A DNA stretch of 37,165 bases from Paludibacter propionicigenes (GCA_020721655.1 DYMG01000004.1:20276-57440); one strand, 5' to 3'; positions 1 through 9,876 are shown, counted from the stretch's first letter. Notes: generated from the sequence alone by a model not told the origin. A program made the numbers and translations.

Positions 1-195
1 GTAACACTAAATTACGGTAATTTTTTACAAGTTACTTTCGATTTTATTATAGTTGCATTAGCTGTTTTTATGTTAATTAAAGGAATGAACGCACTGAAGA
101 AAAAAGAAGAAGCTAAAATTCCTGCTAAGCCTGCTGAAATACCTAAAGAAGAGATTCTGCTTACAGAAATACGCGATTTATTGAAAAATAAGTAA
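1..195 (+). CDS. mscL: Large-conductance mechanosensitive channel MscL, C-terminal fragment (5' end outside window)
   Basis: Frame 1 reads [64 protein letters not shown], with the MscL TM2 and the [11 protein letters not shown]-terminal motif. Not in the ORF track because the start is missing. Confidence 0.92.
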   Translation, partial: VTLNYGNFLQVTFDFIIVALAVFMLIKGMNALKKKEEAKIPAKPAEIPKEEILLTEIRDLLKNK

Positions 196-208
196 ATCTA
201 CATTTTTT

Positions 209-1480
209 ATGAATGAGTATTTTTTGCAATATATTTGGCGGTATAATTTATTCAATAAAATTGAATTTACAACTAATAACGAGCCTATTGAAATAATTTC
301 GGTAGGGCAGTTAAATACCGATAGTGGACCTGATTTTTTTAATGCAAAAATTAAAATTGGCACAACTATTTGGGTTGGAAACGTTGAAATTCACATAAAA
401 TCGTCGGATTGGGAACGACACAATCATCAAACCGATAATGCTTATAACAATGTTGTTTTGCACGTTGTAAGCGATTATGATAAAGATATTTGCGACTCAA
501 AAGACAGAATAATACCAACAGTAATTTTAAAATACGACAAAGAAATTGAACTAAGATACATTCAACTTTTGGAAAGTAAATATAAAATTAAATGCGAAAG
601 TGTTATAAATAAGGTAGATGCGTTTACAATATCATCTTGGCAAAATGCTTTAACAATTGAACGATTAAATATTAAAAGCGATATAATATTAGAAAAACTT
701 AAGCAAAATAAATACAATTGGGAAGAAACATTTTACCAAAGCGTGTTTAAGTATTTAGGAATGGGAACTAATTCTGAACCGTTTGAAATGCTTGCAAGAT
801 CAATAAATTTAAATGTTTTAGCAAAACACAAAAATAATTTACTAAGTATAGAGGCTCTACTTTTTGGGCAAGCTGGTTTTTTAGAGGAAAATATTATTGA
901 TGACGATTATTTTAATTTACTAAAGCGAGAATTTAAAATACTACAAGCCAAATACAGTTTAACCCCAATAGATAAATATTTGTGGAAATTTATGCGACTA
1001 CATCCTAAAAATTTTCCAAATATACGAATTGCTCAAGCATCAAACTTAATAAACAACTCGACGCATTTGTTTTCAAAAATAATTGAAACACAAAGTGTTA
1101 CAGAAATAGCAAAATATTTTAGTTTAGCTACTTCCGATTATTGGAAAACGCATTATGTTTTTAATAAACCTTCGGAATTTAAGGTTAAAAAAATAGGCAA
1201 ATCAACAATTGATGTTCTAATTATAAATGTAGTTGTTCCGTTTTTATTTGTTTATGGGAAAAATAAAAATTTACCCGAGTATATTGATAAATCTATTGCT
1301 TTTTTAGAACAAATACCTCCAGAAAAAAATTCAATAATAAAATATTGGGAAAGTTTAAACATTAAGGCAAAAAATTCTTTCGATTCGCAAGCCTTAATTC
1401 AATTACATAATAAATATTGTATTGAAAACAGATGCCTAAATTGTAGAATAGGCAATAAAATTTTATTGAAAACAATTTAA
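209..1480 (+). CDS. DUF2851 family protein
   Basis: 423 aa ORF; N-terminus ...LNTDSGPDFFNAKIKIGTTIWVGNVEIHIKSSDWERHNHQTDNAYNNVVLHVV resembles Bacteroidota DUF2851 proteins. Confidence 0.8.
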   Translation: MNEYFLQYIWRYNLFNKIEFTTNNEPIEIISVGQLNTDSGPDFFNAKIKIGTTIWVGNVEIHIKSSDWERHNHQTDNAYNNVVLHVVSDYDKDICDSKDRIIPTVILKYDKEIELRYIQLLESKYKIKCESVINKVDAFTISSWQNALTIERLNIKSDIILEKLKQNKYNWEETFYQSVFKYLGMGTNSEPFEMLARSINLNVLAKHKNNLLSIEALLFGQAGFLEENIIDDDYFNLLKREFKILQAKYSLTPIDKYLWKFMRLHPKNFPNIRIAQASNLINNSTHLFSKIIETQSVTEIAKYFSLATSDYWKTHYVFNKPSEFKVKKIGKSTIDVLIINVVVPFLFVYGKNKNLPEYIDKSIAFLEQIPPEKNSIIKYWESLNIKAKNSFDSQALIQLHNKYCIENRCLNCRIGNKILLKTI

Positions 1481-1482
1481 TC

Positions 1483-1947
1483 TTAGCTGATTTTATTATT
1501 TTCAATAGCTAAAAGGGTTTGCTTAATCTCAAGTCCACCGGCATAGCCAACCAATTTACCATTTTTGCCAATAACTCTGTGGCACGGAATTATTATTGGT
1601 ATAGGATTTTTATTGTTGGCATTTCCAACTGCTCGTACAGCTTTTTTGTTGTTTATTAGTTGTGCAATTTCTGAATACGATTTGGTTTGCCCATAAGGAA
1701 TGTTAATTAGTTTGTTCCACACTTTAATTTGAAAGTCGGTTCCTGTAAAGTTTAGTGGTATTGTAAATTGTTTCAATTTTCCATCGAAATACTTGTTTAG
1801 TTGAAAAATTGTGTCATCAATAATATCGTTTGAATTTTCTTTAATATTAAAATTATCATCAATAAATTTTATTGATACTAAAGCCGATTTTGTTGCAGTA
1901 AGTTGCAAAAAACCTATTTTAGAGTTTGTAATTTTAGTGAAATACAA
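1483..1947 (-). CDS. ogt: Methylated-DNA--[protein]-cysteine S-methyltransferase
   Basis: 154 aa; active-site motif IPIIIPCHRVIGKNGKLVGYAGG and the AVRAVGNANNKNP helix. Confidence 0.93.
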   Translation of the reverse strand: MYFTKITNSKIGFLQLTATKSALVSIKFIDDNFNIKENSNDIIDDTIFQLNKYFDGKLKQFTIPLNFTGTDFQIKVWNKLINIPYGQTKSYSEIAQLINNKKAVRAVGNANNKNPIPIIIPCHRVIGKNGKLVGYAGGLEIKQTLLAIENNKIS

Positions 1948-2653
1948 GTTTTTGTGTTTTTATAATTTTAGTGTCATCAATAATGTTTAAGATGTATATG
2001 CCTTTGTAATTATTTGTAAATAAGTGCGTTTCTGAACTAATTATGTTTTTTGAAATTATAATTTTTCCAGTAATATCGAATAAATTTGCTTTCATATTTT
2101 TTACTTTTGAAATGTTGTGATTTATTATAATTTCGTTATTTGTGTTCAATATAGAAATATTGCTTGTTTGTAAGGCGTTTATGTTTGTATGACTTGCTAA
2201 GCAAGTATCAATAAAATCGGTAATATAAGCAATATCAAGGTGTCGGTAATTTTTATCTGGACAAACAACATAATAACTTGGTGTTCCAATAACATTGTAT
2301 AAGCTCAATACAGAATCGTTTCCAATTGTAGAGAACATAGGGTAGGTTATTGGTCCGAAATCGTTTTTAAACTGCTCAATATCAGTACTATCGCCATAAT
2401 ACGATTCTATTCCCATAACTAAAACATTTGGGTTGTAATTTTGGTAAATAGTGTCTATACGAGAAGCGTTTTGCATACAAGAAGGGCATCCTACCGAATA
2501 AAAATTTAGCAAAACTGTTTTTCCTGCATTTAATTGTTCGTATAAATTATATGTGTTTCCATAAATGTCGGTTTGTACAAAGTTTGGGGCTTGCGAGTTC
2601 GCATTAATTATGCTTAAAACAGATGTTAGTAGAAGTATTAGTTTTTTTATCAT
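1934..2653 (-). CDS. Secreted TlpA/thioredoxin-fold protein with C-terminal T9SS-type sorting domain
   Basis: Signal peptide; FYSVGCPSCMQ (CxxC) thioredoxin-like motif; C-terminal ...NLFDITGKIIIS...YKGIYILNII..KIIKTQKLVFH resembles a type A CTD. Confidence 0.8.
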   Translation of the reverse strand: MIKKLILLLTSVLSIINANSQAPNFVQTDIYGNTYNLYEQLNAGKTVLLNFYSVGCPSCMQNASRIDTIYQNYNPNVLVMGIESYYGDSTDIEQFKNDFGPITYPMFSTIGNDSVLSLYNVIGTPSYYVVCPDKNYRHLDIAYITDFIDTCLASHTNINALQTSNISILNTNNEIIINHNISKVKNMKANLFDITGKIIISKNIISSETHLFTNNYKGIYILNIIDDTKIIKTQKLVFH

Positions 2654-2695
2654 AAAACAAAAGTAAAAAAATGAAATTAGAATTGTATTTTTTGG

Positions 2696-3130
2696 CTAAG
2701 TAAAAAAATTAGTAATTGTAAATTTTTCTGAATTTTTTTGTCCAATAATAAATTTATCGCCAATTTTAAGCCAAGCGTGTGCTTTTAATTTTTGTTGCTC
2801 GTTTTTTAAAACTCCAAAATATATGGTAGATTCTATATCTAATTTTTTTAATAAAAGTTTAGTTGTAAGTGCTTCTTCGAAACAATTAGTTCGCCAAAAG
2901 GAGTATTTGCTAACTCTTTTAACGTTTTTAAGTACTGTTTTTACTGTGTTTTCGTTGAATGTGTTTTGTGAAGTATTTATACCTTGTTTTCCAATTTTAT
3001 TTGCATAAAAAGAGGTGCTGAAAAATTTAATTAATATACGCACTTTTATTGATGTTAAAAGGGCTTTAATTAGATTATTTCGTTCAAAATTACCTAGTTT
3101 GTAATATTTTTTAATATTTTTTAAAATCAA
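2696..3130 (-). CDS. Transglutaminase-fold protein resembling lasso peptide biosynthesis B2 proteins (Transglut_core3-like)
   Basis: 144 aa; TNCFEEALTTKLLLKKLDIESTIYFGVLKNEQQKLKAHAWLKIGDKFI matches the Cys...G(I/V)...AHAW layout of the B2 family. Confidence 0.65.
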   Translation of the reverse strand: MILKNIKKYYKLGNFERNNLIKALLTSIKVRILIKFFSTSFYANKIGKQGINTSQNTFNENTVKTVLKNVKRVSKYSFWRTNCFEEALTTKLLLKKLDIESTIYFGVLKNEQQKLKAHAWLKIGDKFIIGQKNSEKFTITNFFT

Positions 3131-3226
3131 TATTTTTAAGTTTTTATTTTCAACAAATTTAATAAATTTAATTTAGTTGAGTAATAAAATTAATGTTTAC
3201 ATAATTTTAAGTTAGTATTCGGTAAA

Positions 3227-3234
3227 TACTTTTG
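3227..3234 (+). promoter_or_regulatory. Putative Bacteroidota -7 element (TACTTTTG) very close to the start codon
   Basis: TACTTTTG fits TAnnTTTG and lies 4 nt before ATG 3239. No convincing -33 TTTG was found. Confidence 0.35.
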
Positions 3235-3238
3235 CAAT

Positions 3239-5104
3239 ATGAAAATAAATTTCTTTTTACTGAAGAACAAAATTCTTTTTGCGAATTCAATTCTAATTTT
3301 TTTCTATTTTATATTAATTATTATTTTAATTCAACATAAAAATGAAGGTGATAATATTGTTGGCTTTCAAAGAAAAATATATGAGCTTAATTCGTTTATT
3401 GGTAGTGATTTAGATGCTATAAATTTATTTATGTTAAACGATAATATTAATGCAGATTTGTACAAGTATAATATTACAAAAAATATAATTACCCATAATA
3501 AGTTTGTTAAGAAAACAGATGTTTTAAGTAGTGAAATAAAACAAAATATTTATTACTCTGGTAATTATAAAGTTAAAATTGATTTTTTAGTTAGCCTTCA
3601 AGAAAATAGAACTTATGTTTTTAATTCACTTTTACAATTTCAAATAAAAAGGGGGTTTTCCGACTATGGTTACGAGGGTAATATGAGAAATTCAATTCAT
3701 TTTGTTGAAAATAACGATTTGCTACCTCTCTATAAAACGCTTATGTTTAGACGGCATGAAAAAGATTATATTATACGAAAAAATTATGAGTATATTCATA
3801 AATTAGAAGAATTGTATAATAAAACTATTAAGCAATTAAATTCAAAAACACAGGTGTATAGTAAATTGTACGATTACAACAAATGGTTTATGCAAATAGT
3901 AAAACTTGATTCAAATATATCAATAGAAAAAAATAGACTAAATTATTATGATGAAAAAATAAAAAAAACAATTACAGATATAAATAGTTTAATTGAATCT
4001 ACAAACCAAAAAATAAAGAAAGAAAATACTTATATAATTTTAAAATTGGCAATTTCATTTATTTTGATAAGTATTATTCTAAATTGGATTATTGCACATC
4101 ACATATCAAAAAAACTTCATAATTTAAACATTGCAATAAAAGATTTTATTGCTAACGATTATTTAATTCCGAGCAAATTTAATTATGAAATAAAACATGA
4201 TGAAATTGGTGAAATTATAACTAATTTTTTCAAGTTAGAAAGTCAAATTATTGGGTATATAAATAATTTTAATGTTCAATTATCACAAAGAACAAAGGAA
4301 ATTGAATTACAAAAACTTGTACTTCAAAATCAAAATAAAACAATATTCGATAGTATTAAATATGCAGAATCTGTTCAGAAATCGTTTTTGCCTAAAAATG
4401 AGCATCTTAAAAAAGTATTTAGCAGTGTTTTTATGGTTTATATTCCACGAGATATTTTAAGTGGCGATTTTATTTGGACAAGAACCATACAAACTAGAAC
4501 AAAGAATTTATCTTTTGCAATTTTAGGCGATTGTACGGGGCACGGAATACCTGGAGCAATGATTAGTATGGTTGCAATTACATCAATAAACGAAATAATA
4601 TTACATAAGCAAAAATATAGTACAGATACAATATTAAATAAACTAAATAATAAATTTATTGAACTTTTTCAAGAAGAAAGTAACCAATCAATAATGTATG
4701 AAGGTGTTGATATTGGTGTTATTTTAGTTGATAATAATGAAAATAAATTGGAATATGCTGGAGCCAATATTGACTTGCTTCTTATGAGAAAAGGGAATGT
4801 GGAGGTAATAAGTGGTAATAAAATTTCGGTTGGAAGAACAAATAATATTGATTTTAAATTTACTAAAACATCTATAAATATACAAAAAAACGATATGTTA
4901 TATCTGTTTTCTGATGGTTTTCAAGATCAATTTGGTGGAGAGTTAAATAAAAAATATAAGCGAAAAAATTTGCATCATTTTTTAAAATCTATTCACAATA
5001 AAGATGTTGAGGTGCAAAAAAATGAAATTGAAACTGAATTCCAGAAATGGAAAGGAGATTATTTTCAGGTTGATGATATTTCTGTTTTGGGTATTAAAAT
5101 TTAA
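3239..5104 (+). CDS. Membrane-bound HAMP/SpoIIE-type PP2C serine phosphatase
   Basis: 621 aa; two TM helices flanking an extracytoplasmic region, HAMP-like segment, coiled coil, then PRDILSGDFIWT...LGDCTGHGIPGAMISM...LYLFSDGFQDQFGG typical of SpoIIE phosphatases. Confidence 0.88.
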   Translation: MKINFFLLKNKILFANSILIFFYFILIIILIQHKNEGDNIVGFQRKIYELNSFIGSDLDAINLFMLNDNINADLYKYNITKNIITHNKFVKKTDVLSSEIKQNIYYSGNYKVKIDFLVSLQENRTYVFNSLLQFQIKRGFSDYGYEGNMRNSIHFVENNDLLPLYKTLMFRRHEKDYIIRKNYEYIHKLEELYNKTIKQLNSKTQVYSKLYDYNKWFMQIVKLDSNISIEKNRLNYYDEKIKKTITDINSLIESTNQKIKKENTYIILKLAISFILISIILNWIIAHHISKKLHNLNIAIKDFIANDYLIPSKFNYEIKHDEIGEIITNFFKLESQIIGYINNFNVQLSQRTKEIELQKLVLQNQNKTIFDSIKYAESVQKSFLPKNEHLKKVFSSVFMVYIPRDILSGDFIWTRTIQTRTKNLSFAILGDCTGHGIPGAMISMVAITSINEIILHKQKYSTDTILNKLNNKFIELFQEESNQSIMYEGVDIGVILVDNNENKLEYAGANIDLLLMRKGNVEVISGNKISVGRTNNIDFKFTKTSINIQKNDMLYLFSDGFQDQFGGELNKKYKRKNLHHFLKSIHNKDVEVQKNEIETEFQKWKGDYFQVDDISVLGIKI

Positions 5105-6012
5105 TAATCTTTTAACAAACTTGTTCGTTTTAAATTTTTAGATGTTAGAGGGTAAAATAAATAATAAACAATTGTGAATAAAATAGTTGCAATAGGTGAT
5201 ATGGCGAAAATTAAAAAGATTAAATAATATTTGAAAATTCGTATTAAAGGTAATCGGTTTGTATTTCCGGCTTTTCCTTTCGATAAAATTTTATTTGCCC
5301 AAATATTAAAAATACGTTTAGCATTTGTTTCGCTAATTTTTAATGCAAAATTAATAGGAACGCCGCCAATTTTAACTATTTCTGTTTGTAAATTGCCAAA
5401 GGTGTTATTTTTAAAAGCTTCGGTAATTAAATTTCCATATTTTTCAGATTCTACTATTTCTTTATTAGAAACGCCTGCATTTGGTAAGTTTTTGTACGGA
5501 CCTTTTTCTCCTGTAAACATCCATTTCATTATTGTTAACACGCTTATTAAATTATTGTGTTTGTCAACAAAAACAATGTTCCCAATGTGGTTGGCTTGCA
5601 ATTGTCGCAATTTTATTGATACATTTTTGTGTGCCATAATCCACATATTTCTGGCTCCAATAACAGTTAAAACTTTCGTGTTTTCAAGCATTTTGGAGTA
5701 TTTTTTTTCGTTTAAAAAGCTCCAAAAAGGTATTGATGGCGATAAGTACCAAACTTGATACGCTAAAATTATTAAATCGTATTTAGTTTTCTCAAAATCA
5801 ATGTGTTTTAATTCGCAATTTATACCTAAAACACTTTCTGGCATTACATCAAAAAATTCATCGCTACTCCAAGGAAAGTTGTACTTTTTAACTGGTTCAA
5901 TATTTTTATATGTTATGTGGTATTCGTTATTAGATAATGGTTTTAGAATGTTTGTTAGTAAATCTTTTAGTTGTCCCGATTGTGAATAATATACAACTAG
6001 TATTTCTTTCAT
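5101..6012 (-). CDS. Flavodoxin-fold protein with C-terminal membrane segment (resembles Bacteroidota proteins annotated dialkylresorcinol-condensing enzyme)
   Basis: MKEILVVYYSQSGQLKDLL N-terminal flavodoxin-like motif; FPWSSDEFFDVMPES; C-terminal hydrophobic YYLIFLIFAISPIATILFTIVYYLF. Confidence 0.6.
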   Translation of the reverse strand: MKEILVVYYSQSGQLKDLLTNILKPLSNNEYHITYKNIEPVKKYNFPWSSDEFFDVMPESVLGINCELKHIDFEKTKYDLIILAYQVWYLSPSIPFWSFLNEKKYSKMLENTKVLTVIGARNMWIMAHKNVSIKLRQLQANHIGNIVFVDKHNNLISVLTIMKWMFTGEKGPYKNLPNAGVSNKEIVESEKYGNLITEAFKNNTFGNLQTEIVKIGGVPINFALKISETNAKRIFNIWANKILSKGKAGNTNRLPLIRIFKYYLIFLIFAISPIATILFTIVYYLFYPLTSKNLKRTSLLKDY

Positions 6013-6014
6013 TT

Positions 6015-7214
6015 TTATTTTGTTTTTCTTAAAATTATTTTCGTTATTTCTGGTCTTATTCCTATTCTGCCAAGTAAGCCAATAAATCCTAAGCCTTTGT
6101 TTACATATAAATATTGTTTTTTATGCTTGTACAAGCCTCCCCATTCTTTATATTTTAAACTAACAGGCGACCATTGAAAATTTCCAAATTTAATTCCGGC
6201 TTGCATTGCATGTGTGTGTCCCGATAAGGTTAATTCTATATTAGTTTTGTCGGTAATTTTTTCTTTCCAGTGCGATGGGTCGTGGGAGAGGAGTATAACA
6301 AAATTGTTTGAACTAGTGTTTTGCAAAGCTTTGGTTAAATTGCCAAATTGAGAAAAAGGTGGTTTACCCCAATTTTCTACTCCAGCAATAATAATTGAAT
6401 CTACGTTTTTTTGTATAGATATATTGCTGTTTAATAGTAGTTTAAAACCAATTTGGGAGTGTTTGTTTTTTAGTTGAATTAAATTATTGTTTTTGTCTGA
6501 TGTGTTTTTCCAAGGGAAATAGTCGCCATAATCGTGGTTTCCAAGTATAGATAATTTGCCATCTTTAGCTTTTAGTTTTAAGAATGTGTTTTCGAAACCA
6601 TCAACTTCGTTTGCGGTGTTATTAACCAAGTCGCCTGTAAGGACTATTAAATCGGGGTTTTCCGAGTTTATTATTTCAACAGCTTTATTTATCCCTTTAG
6701 TATTTTTTAGCATACTACCTAAGTGTATATCAGATATTTGTATTATTTTATATCCGTCGAAATTAGATGGTAAGTTATCGAAAAATATTTCTTGTTTTTG
6801 TATTTTGTAGTTGTATTTGTTAAAAATAATTCCGTGAAGAATAAATAAAAAAATAATTGCAGATATTGACATTCCAATTTTAGAAATAATTGAATAACGA
6901 TTTGTAAATAAGCTTATTATATCTTCAAAAATATGGAATACTGAAATGTTTATTTTTGGAATGTAAAAAAGTATAAACAATGTAATAAATAAATAAAAAA
7001 TGTAAAATGAATATTCGTTTGAGCTAATATTCATTTTGTATAAACCTGTTAAAAATACTAATATTAAAATGGTAGGAATACTCCAATATAATATTTTAAA
7101 TAGTATTTTGTTAAAAAAAACGGCATTAAAACTTAATTTTATAGCTTTAAATGTGTAAAAATCAATAGAAAGTATTAGTGCAAATATTAAGAGTGTTATT
7201 ATCAAAATTTTCAT
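6015..7214 (-). CDS. Membrane-anchored calcineurin-like metallophosphoesterase
   Basis: N-terminal TM helices; motifs QISDIHLGS, LTGDLVNN, LGNHDYGDY, LSHDP, SGHTHAMQ. Confidence 0.92.
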   Translation of the reverse strand: MKILIITLLIFALILSIDFYTFKAIKLSFNAVFFNKILFKILYWSIPTILILVFLTGLYKMNISSNEYSFYIFYLFITLFILFYIPKINISVFHIFEDIISLFTNRYSIISKIGMSISAIIFLFILHGIIFNKYNYKIQKQEIFFDNLPSNFDGYKIIQISDIHLGSMLKNTKGINKAVEIINSENPDLIVLTGDLVNNTANEVDGFENTFLKLKAKDGKLSILGNHDYGDYFPWKNTSDKNNNLIQLKNKHSQIGFKLLLNSNISIQKNVDSIIIAGVENWGKPPFSQFGNLTKALQNTSSNNFVILLSHDPSHWKEKITDKTNIELTLSGHTHAMQAGIKFGNFQWSPVSLKYKEWGGLYKHKKQYLYVNKGLGFIGLLGRIGIRPEITKIILRKTK

Positions 7215-7229
7215 TTATTTGTTAAATAT

Positions 7230-8165
7230 TTATTCATTTGTTAAATAATAACGAAGGTTCTCGTTTGTTATTAATTTGTTTGTGAAAAGTTCGTTAACGC
7301 TTGTAAAAGCACCATTTTTTGAGCGGTAATCTATTATTTTTTTTGCTTCTTCGTATGTAATATAAGGATGGTTAGAGAGTTCTTGTTTGTCGGCAAAATT
7401 TACGTTTATTTTTAAAATATTTAAGCGGTTTACAAGCAATCCTAATTTCATTGTTAAATAGTTTTCTTCGCTTATTCCATAAACTTCGTTAAGTTGTGTA
7501 AGAGAAACATATCCGCCCAATATTTGGCGATATTTAAGTATTCTTTCGGCAGTTTTTGTGCCAATTCCTTTTACTTGGTCGAGTTGTTCTAATGTTGCTG
7601 AATTTAAATCGAGTTTGTTTTGTTGTAAATTGCTTTCATTTAGTTTTTCGCCTATTATAGGTTCTATTTGAATAAAAGAAGATAATTCTTGATATTTTTT
7701 ATCGTCTATTACAAAAATTTTCTTGAGGTCGTTTTTTGTTTTAATTCCTCCAGATTTTTTAATGAAATTTACTATAATTTTTGTTTGTTTTTCTGAAAAA
7801 CCAAAACTTTGCCATTCTGCTTCTGTTGCGGTATTTGGATTAAAATTGTGATAGTTGTTTTTCTTTTTTTTATTGTATGTTGATGTGTAATTTTTGTCGT
7901 AATTATTATATTTATTATAATATTTTTGCTTATAAATAGAATCACGAAGTTTTTGTTCCGCTAAATATTTGGTATCGTCAATTAATTTTTGATTGGTTTG
8001 CTGTTTTTCAAAAATATTTAGTTCTTTTTCAAATTTAGTAAAGTTTGGCTTTTCTTCAGATATTGATGCTTCAATATAATATATAAATGTGAAGAACAAT
8101 ATTATTAACAAAACAATATATAAAATACCTCGTCTTTCTTGTTTTGTGAAACTGAACTTTTCCAT
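7230..8165 (-). CDS. Helix-hairpin-helix (ComEA-like) protein
   Basis: N-terminal TM; repeated HhH segments FNPNTATEAEWQSFGFSEKQ, LDLNSATLEQLDQVKGIGTKTAERILKYR, INVNFADKQELSNHPYITYEEAKKIIDYR. Confidence 0.88.
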   Translation of the reverse strand: MEKFSFTKQERRGILYIVLLIILFFTFIYYIEASISEEKPNFTKFEKELNIFEKQQTNQKLIDDTKYLAEQKLRDSIYKQKYYNKYNNYDKNYTSTYNKKKKNNYHNFNPNTATEAEWQSFGFSEKQTKIIVNFIKKSGGIKTKNDLKKIFVIDDKKYQELSSFIQIEPIIGEKLNESNLQQNKLDLNSATLEQLDQVKGIGTKTAERILKYRQILGGYVSLTQLNEVYGISEENYLTMKLGLLVNRLNILKINVNFADKQELSNHPYITYEEAKKIIDYRSKNGAFTSVNELFTNKLITNENLRYYLTNE

Positions 8166-8206
8166 TTAAATTTAGCGTTTTATAAAGTTTAAATATTGTT
8201 TGTAAT

Positions 8207-9304
8207 TTACATGTTTTTTGTTAGTGAATCTACAACTTTAAATTGTTTAAAAAAAGTAGCTGCAAAAATTCTTAAAACAGTATAAGAAGGAACAGCTAAA
8301 ATCATTCCGGCAATACCGGCAACACTTCCTGCCGAAATAATTACTAAAAAAATTTCTAAAGGGTGTGCTTTTACACTGTTTGAGTATATAATAGGTTGTA
8401 TTATAATGCCATCGAGCAATTGAACAATTAAAAAAACTAAAGCAACAAAGCCAATAATTGGTATTATTTGGTTAAGTTCTAAATTTAAATTTATTGCTAT
8501 TGATAGAATTAGTCCAAAACTTACTGCAATAATTGGACCTACGTAAGGAATAATGTTTAGCATTCCGGCAAACAATCCAATTACAATAGCATGCTGAAAT
8601 TCAATTCCTACAATTAATAATCCAATAGTAATAAGTGTTGAAATAATAAAAACATCAATAAAAAGTCCAATAAAATAGCGTGTTAACAGTTGTTGAATGC
8701 TTAGCATTGCGTGTTTAATTTTATTGTCGTATTTATCTGGAACAACAAGCAAAATGCTTCTGTAAAATAGTTTTTCATCTTTAATGAAGAAAAATGCAAT
8801 GAAAGAAATTGCGAAAAAACCCATAAAAACATTACCAATTATTGAAGAAAATGTTGAAAAAATTGACTGAAAAAATTCCGGATTTAGTATTAGTCGCAAT
8901 TTGTTGGATATGTACGTGTTAAAATCGGTTCCTTCGGTGTTTACTTGATAAAATGTTTTTTCAATAAAATTTATAGGTTCTTTAAAAACTATTTCAACTC
9001 TGTTTATATTAAAACTTGAAAATACTTCTATTTCGTTTGCAATTATTGGAATAAAAACAGATATAGCAGAAAGTATTATTCCCCAAATAACTAAAAGACT
9101 TATAAAAGCTTTAATTGAACTATTTAATTGAAATTTACCTATTTTAATTTTTGAAAGTAACTTGCTTATTGGCGATGCAATTAATGATATTACAAAAGCA
9201 ATTATCACATAAATTACTATACTGCTAAAAATCCAGCATAAATAAGCTAATAGGAGTAAAGAGGTGGCAGTGTACCAATGGCTGTTTTTAATTTGCGATA
9301 GCAT
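8207..9304 (-). CDS. AI-2E family transporter (likely start MLSQIKNSHW, not the ORF-track start)
   Basis: Multi-TM protein; GLFAGMLNIIPYVGPIIAVSFG and C-terminal AIAGMILAVPSYTVLRI-type motif of AI-2E/PerM transporters. Confidence 0.88.
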   Translation of the reverse strand: MLSQIKNSHWYTATSLLLLAYLCWIFSSIVIYVIIAFVISLIASPISKLLSKIKIGKFQLNSSIKAFISLLVIWGIILSAISVFIPIIANEIEVFSSFNINRVEIVFKEPINFIEKTFYQVNTEGTDFNTYISNKLRLILNPEFFQSIFSTFSSIIGNVFMGFFAISFIAFFFIKDEKLFYRSILLVVPDKYDNKIKHAMLSIQQLLTRYFIGLFIDVFIISTLITIGLLIVGIEFQHAIVIGLFAGMLNIIPYVGPIIAVSFGLILSIAINLNLELNQIIPIIGFVALVFLIVQLLDGIIIQPIIYSNSVKAHPLEIFLVIISAGSVAGIAGMILAVPSYTVLRIFAATFFKQFKVVDSLTKNM

Positions 9305-9314
9305 ATAATTTTGT

Positions 9315-9851
9315 TTAATCGGCAATTACATAAATATCGGCTAAATTTCTACCATAACCATCATAATCTAAGCCATATCCAACAATAAAATCGTTAGGAA
9401 TATCGAAAGCAAAAAAATCTATATTTATATCTTTTTTATAGGCTTCTGGCTTAAACATTAAGGTTACAACAATTATCTCTTTTGGTTCGTAACCTTTTAA
9501 TTGTTTAATAATATTTTCTAGAGTAATTCCGGTATCAACAATATCTTCAATAATAATAACAGTTTTTCCTTCAATATCTTCATTTATACCAATTAACCTT
9601 TTTACATTTCCTGTACTTCCGGTTCCTTGGTACGAAGCTAATTTTAAGAATGTTATTTGGCTTGGAACTGTAATTTGTTTGTATAAATCAGATGCAAACA
9701 TAAATGAACCATTTAAAATACCTATAAAAAGAGGGTCTTTATCTTTTAAAAAAGCATTTAATTTATTAGCCATAAGAGTAATTCTTTCTTGAATTTGTTC
9801 GGCTTTTATGTATGGTTTAAATTCTTTATCAAGTATTTTTATTTTCTGCAT
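9315..9851 (-). CDS. hpt: Hypoxanthine phosphoribosyltransferase
   Basis: PRPP motif VIIIEDIVDTGITL; GILNGSFMFASDLY; VGYGLDYDGYGRNL. Start MQKIKILDKEF preferred over the ORF-track start. Confidence 0.93.
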   Translation of the reverse strand: MQKIKILDKEFKPYIKAEQIQERITLMANKLNAFLKDKDPLFIGILNGSFMFASDLYKQITVPSQITFLKLASYQGTGSTGNVKRLIGINEDIEGKTVIIIEDIVDTGITLENIIKQLKGYEPKEIIVVTLMFKPEAYKKDINIDFFAFDIPNDFIVGYGLDYDGYGRNLADIYVIAD

Positions 9852-9876
9852 AGTTAAAAAGTTTTTATTCAAAAGT

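Noticed and set aside
5231-5758. 175 aa plus-strand ORF
   Set aside because: Antisense to the flavodoxin-fold CDS; no recognisable motifs.
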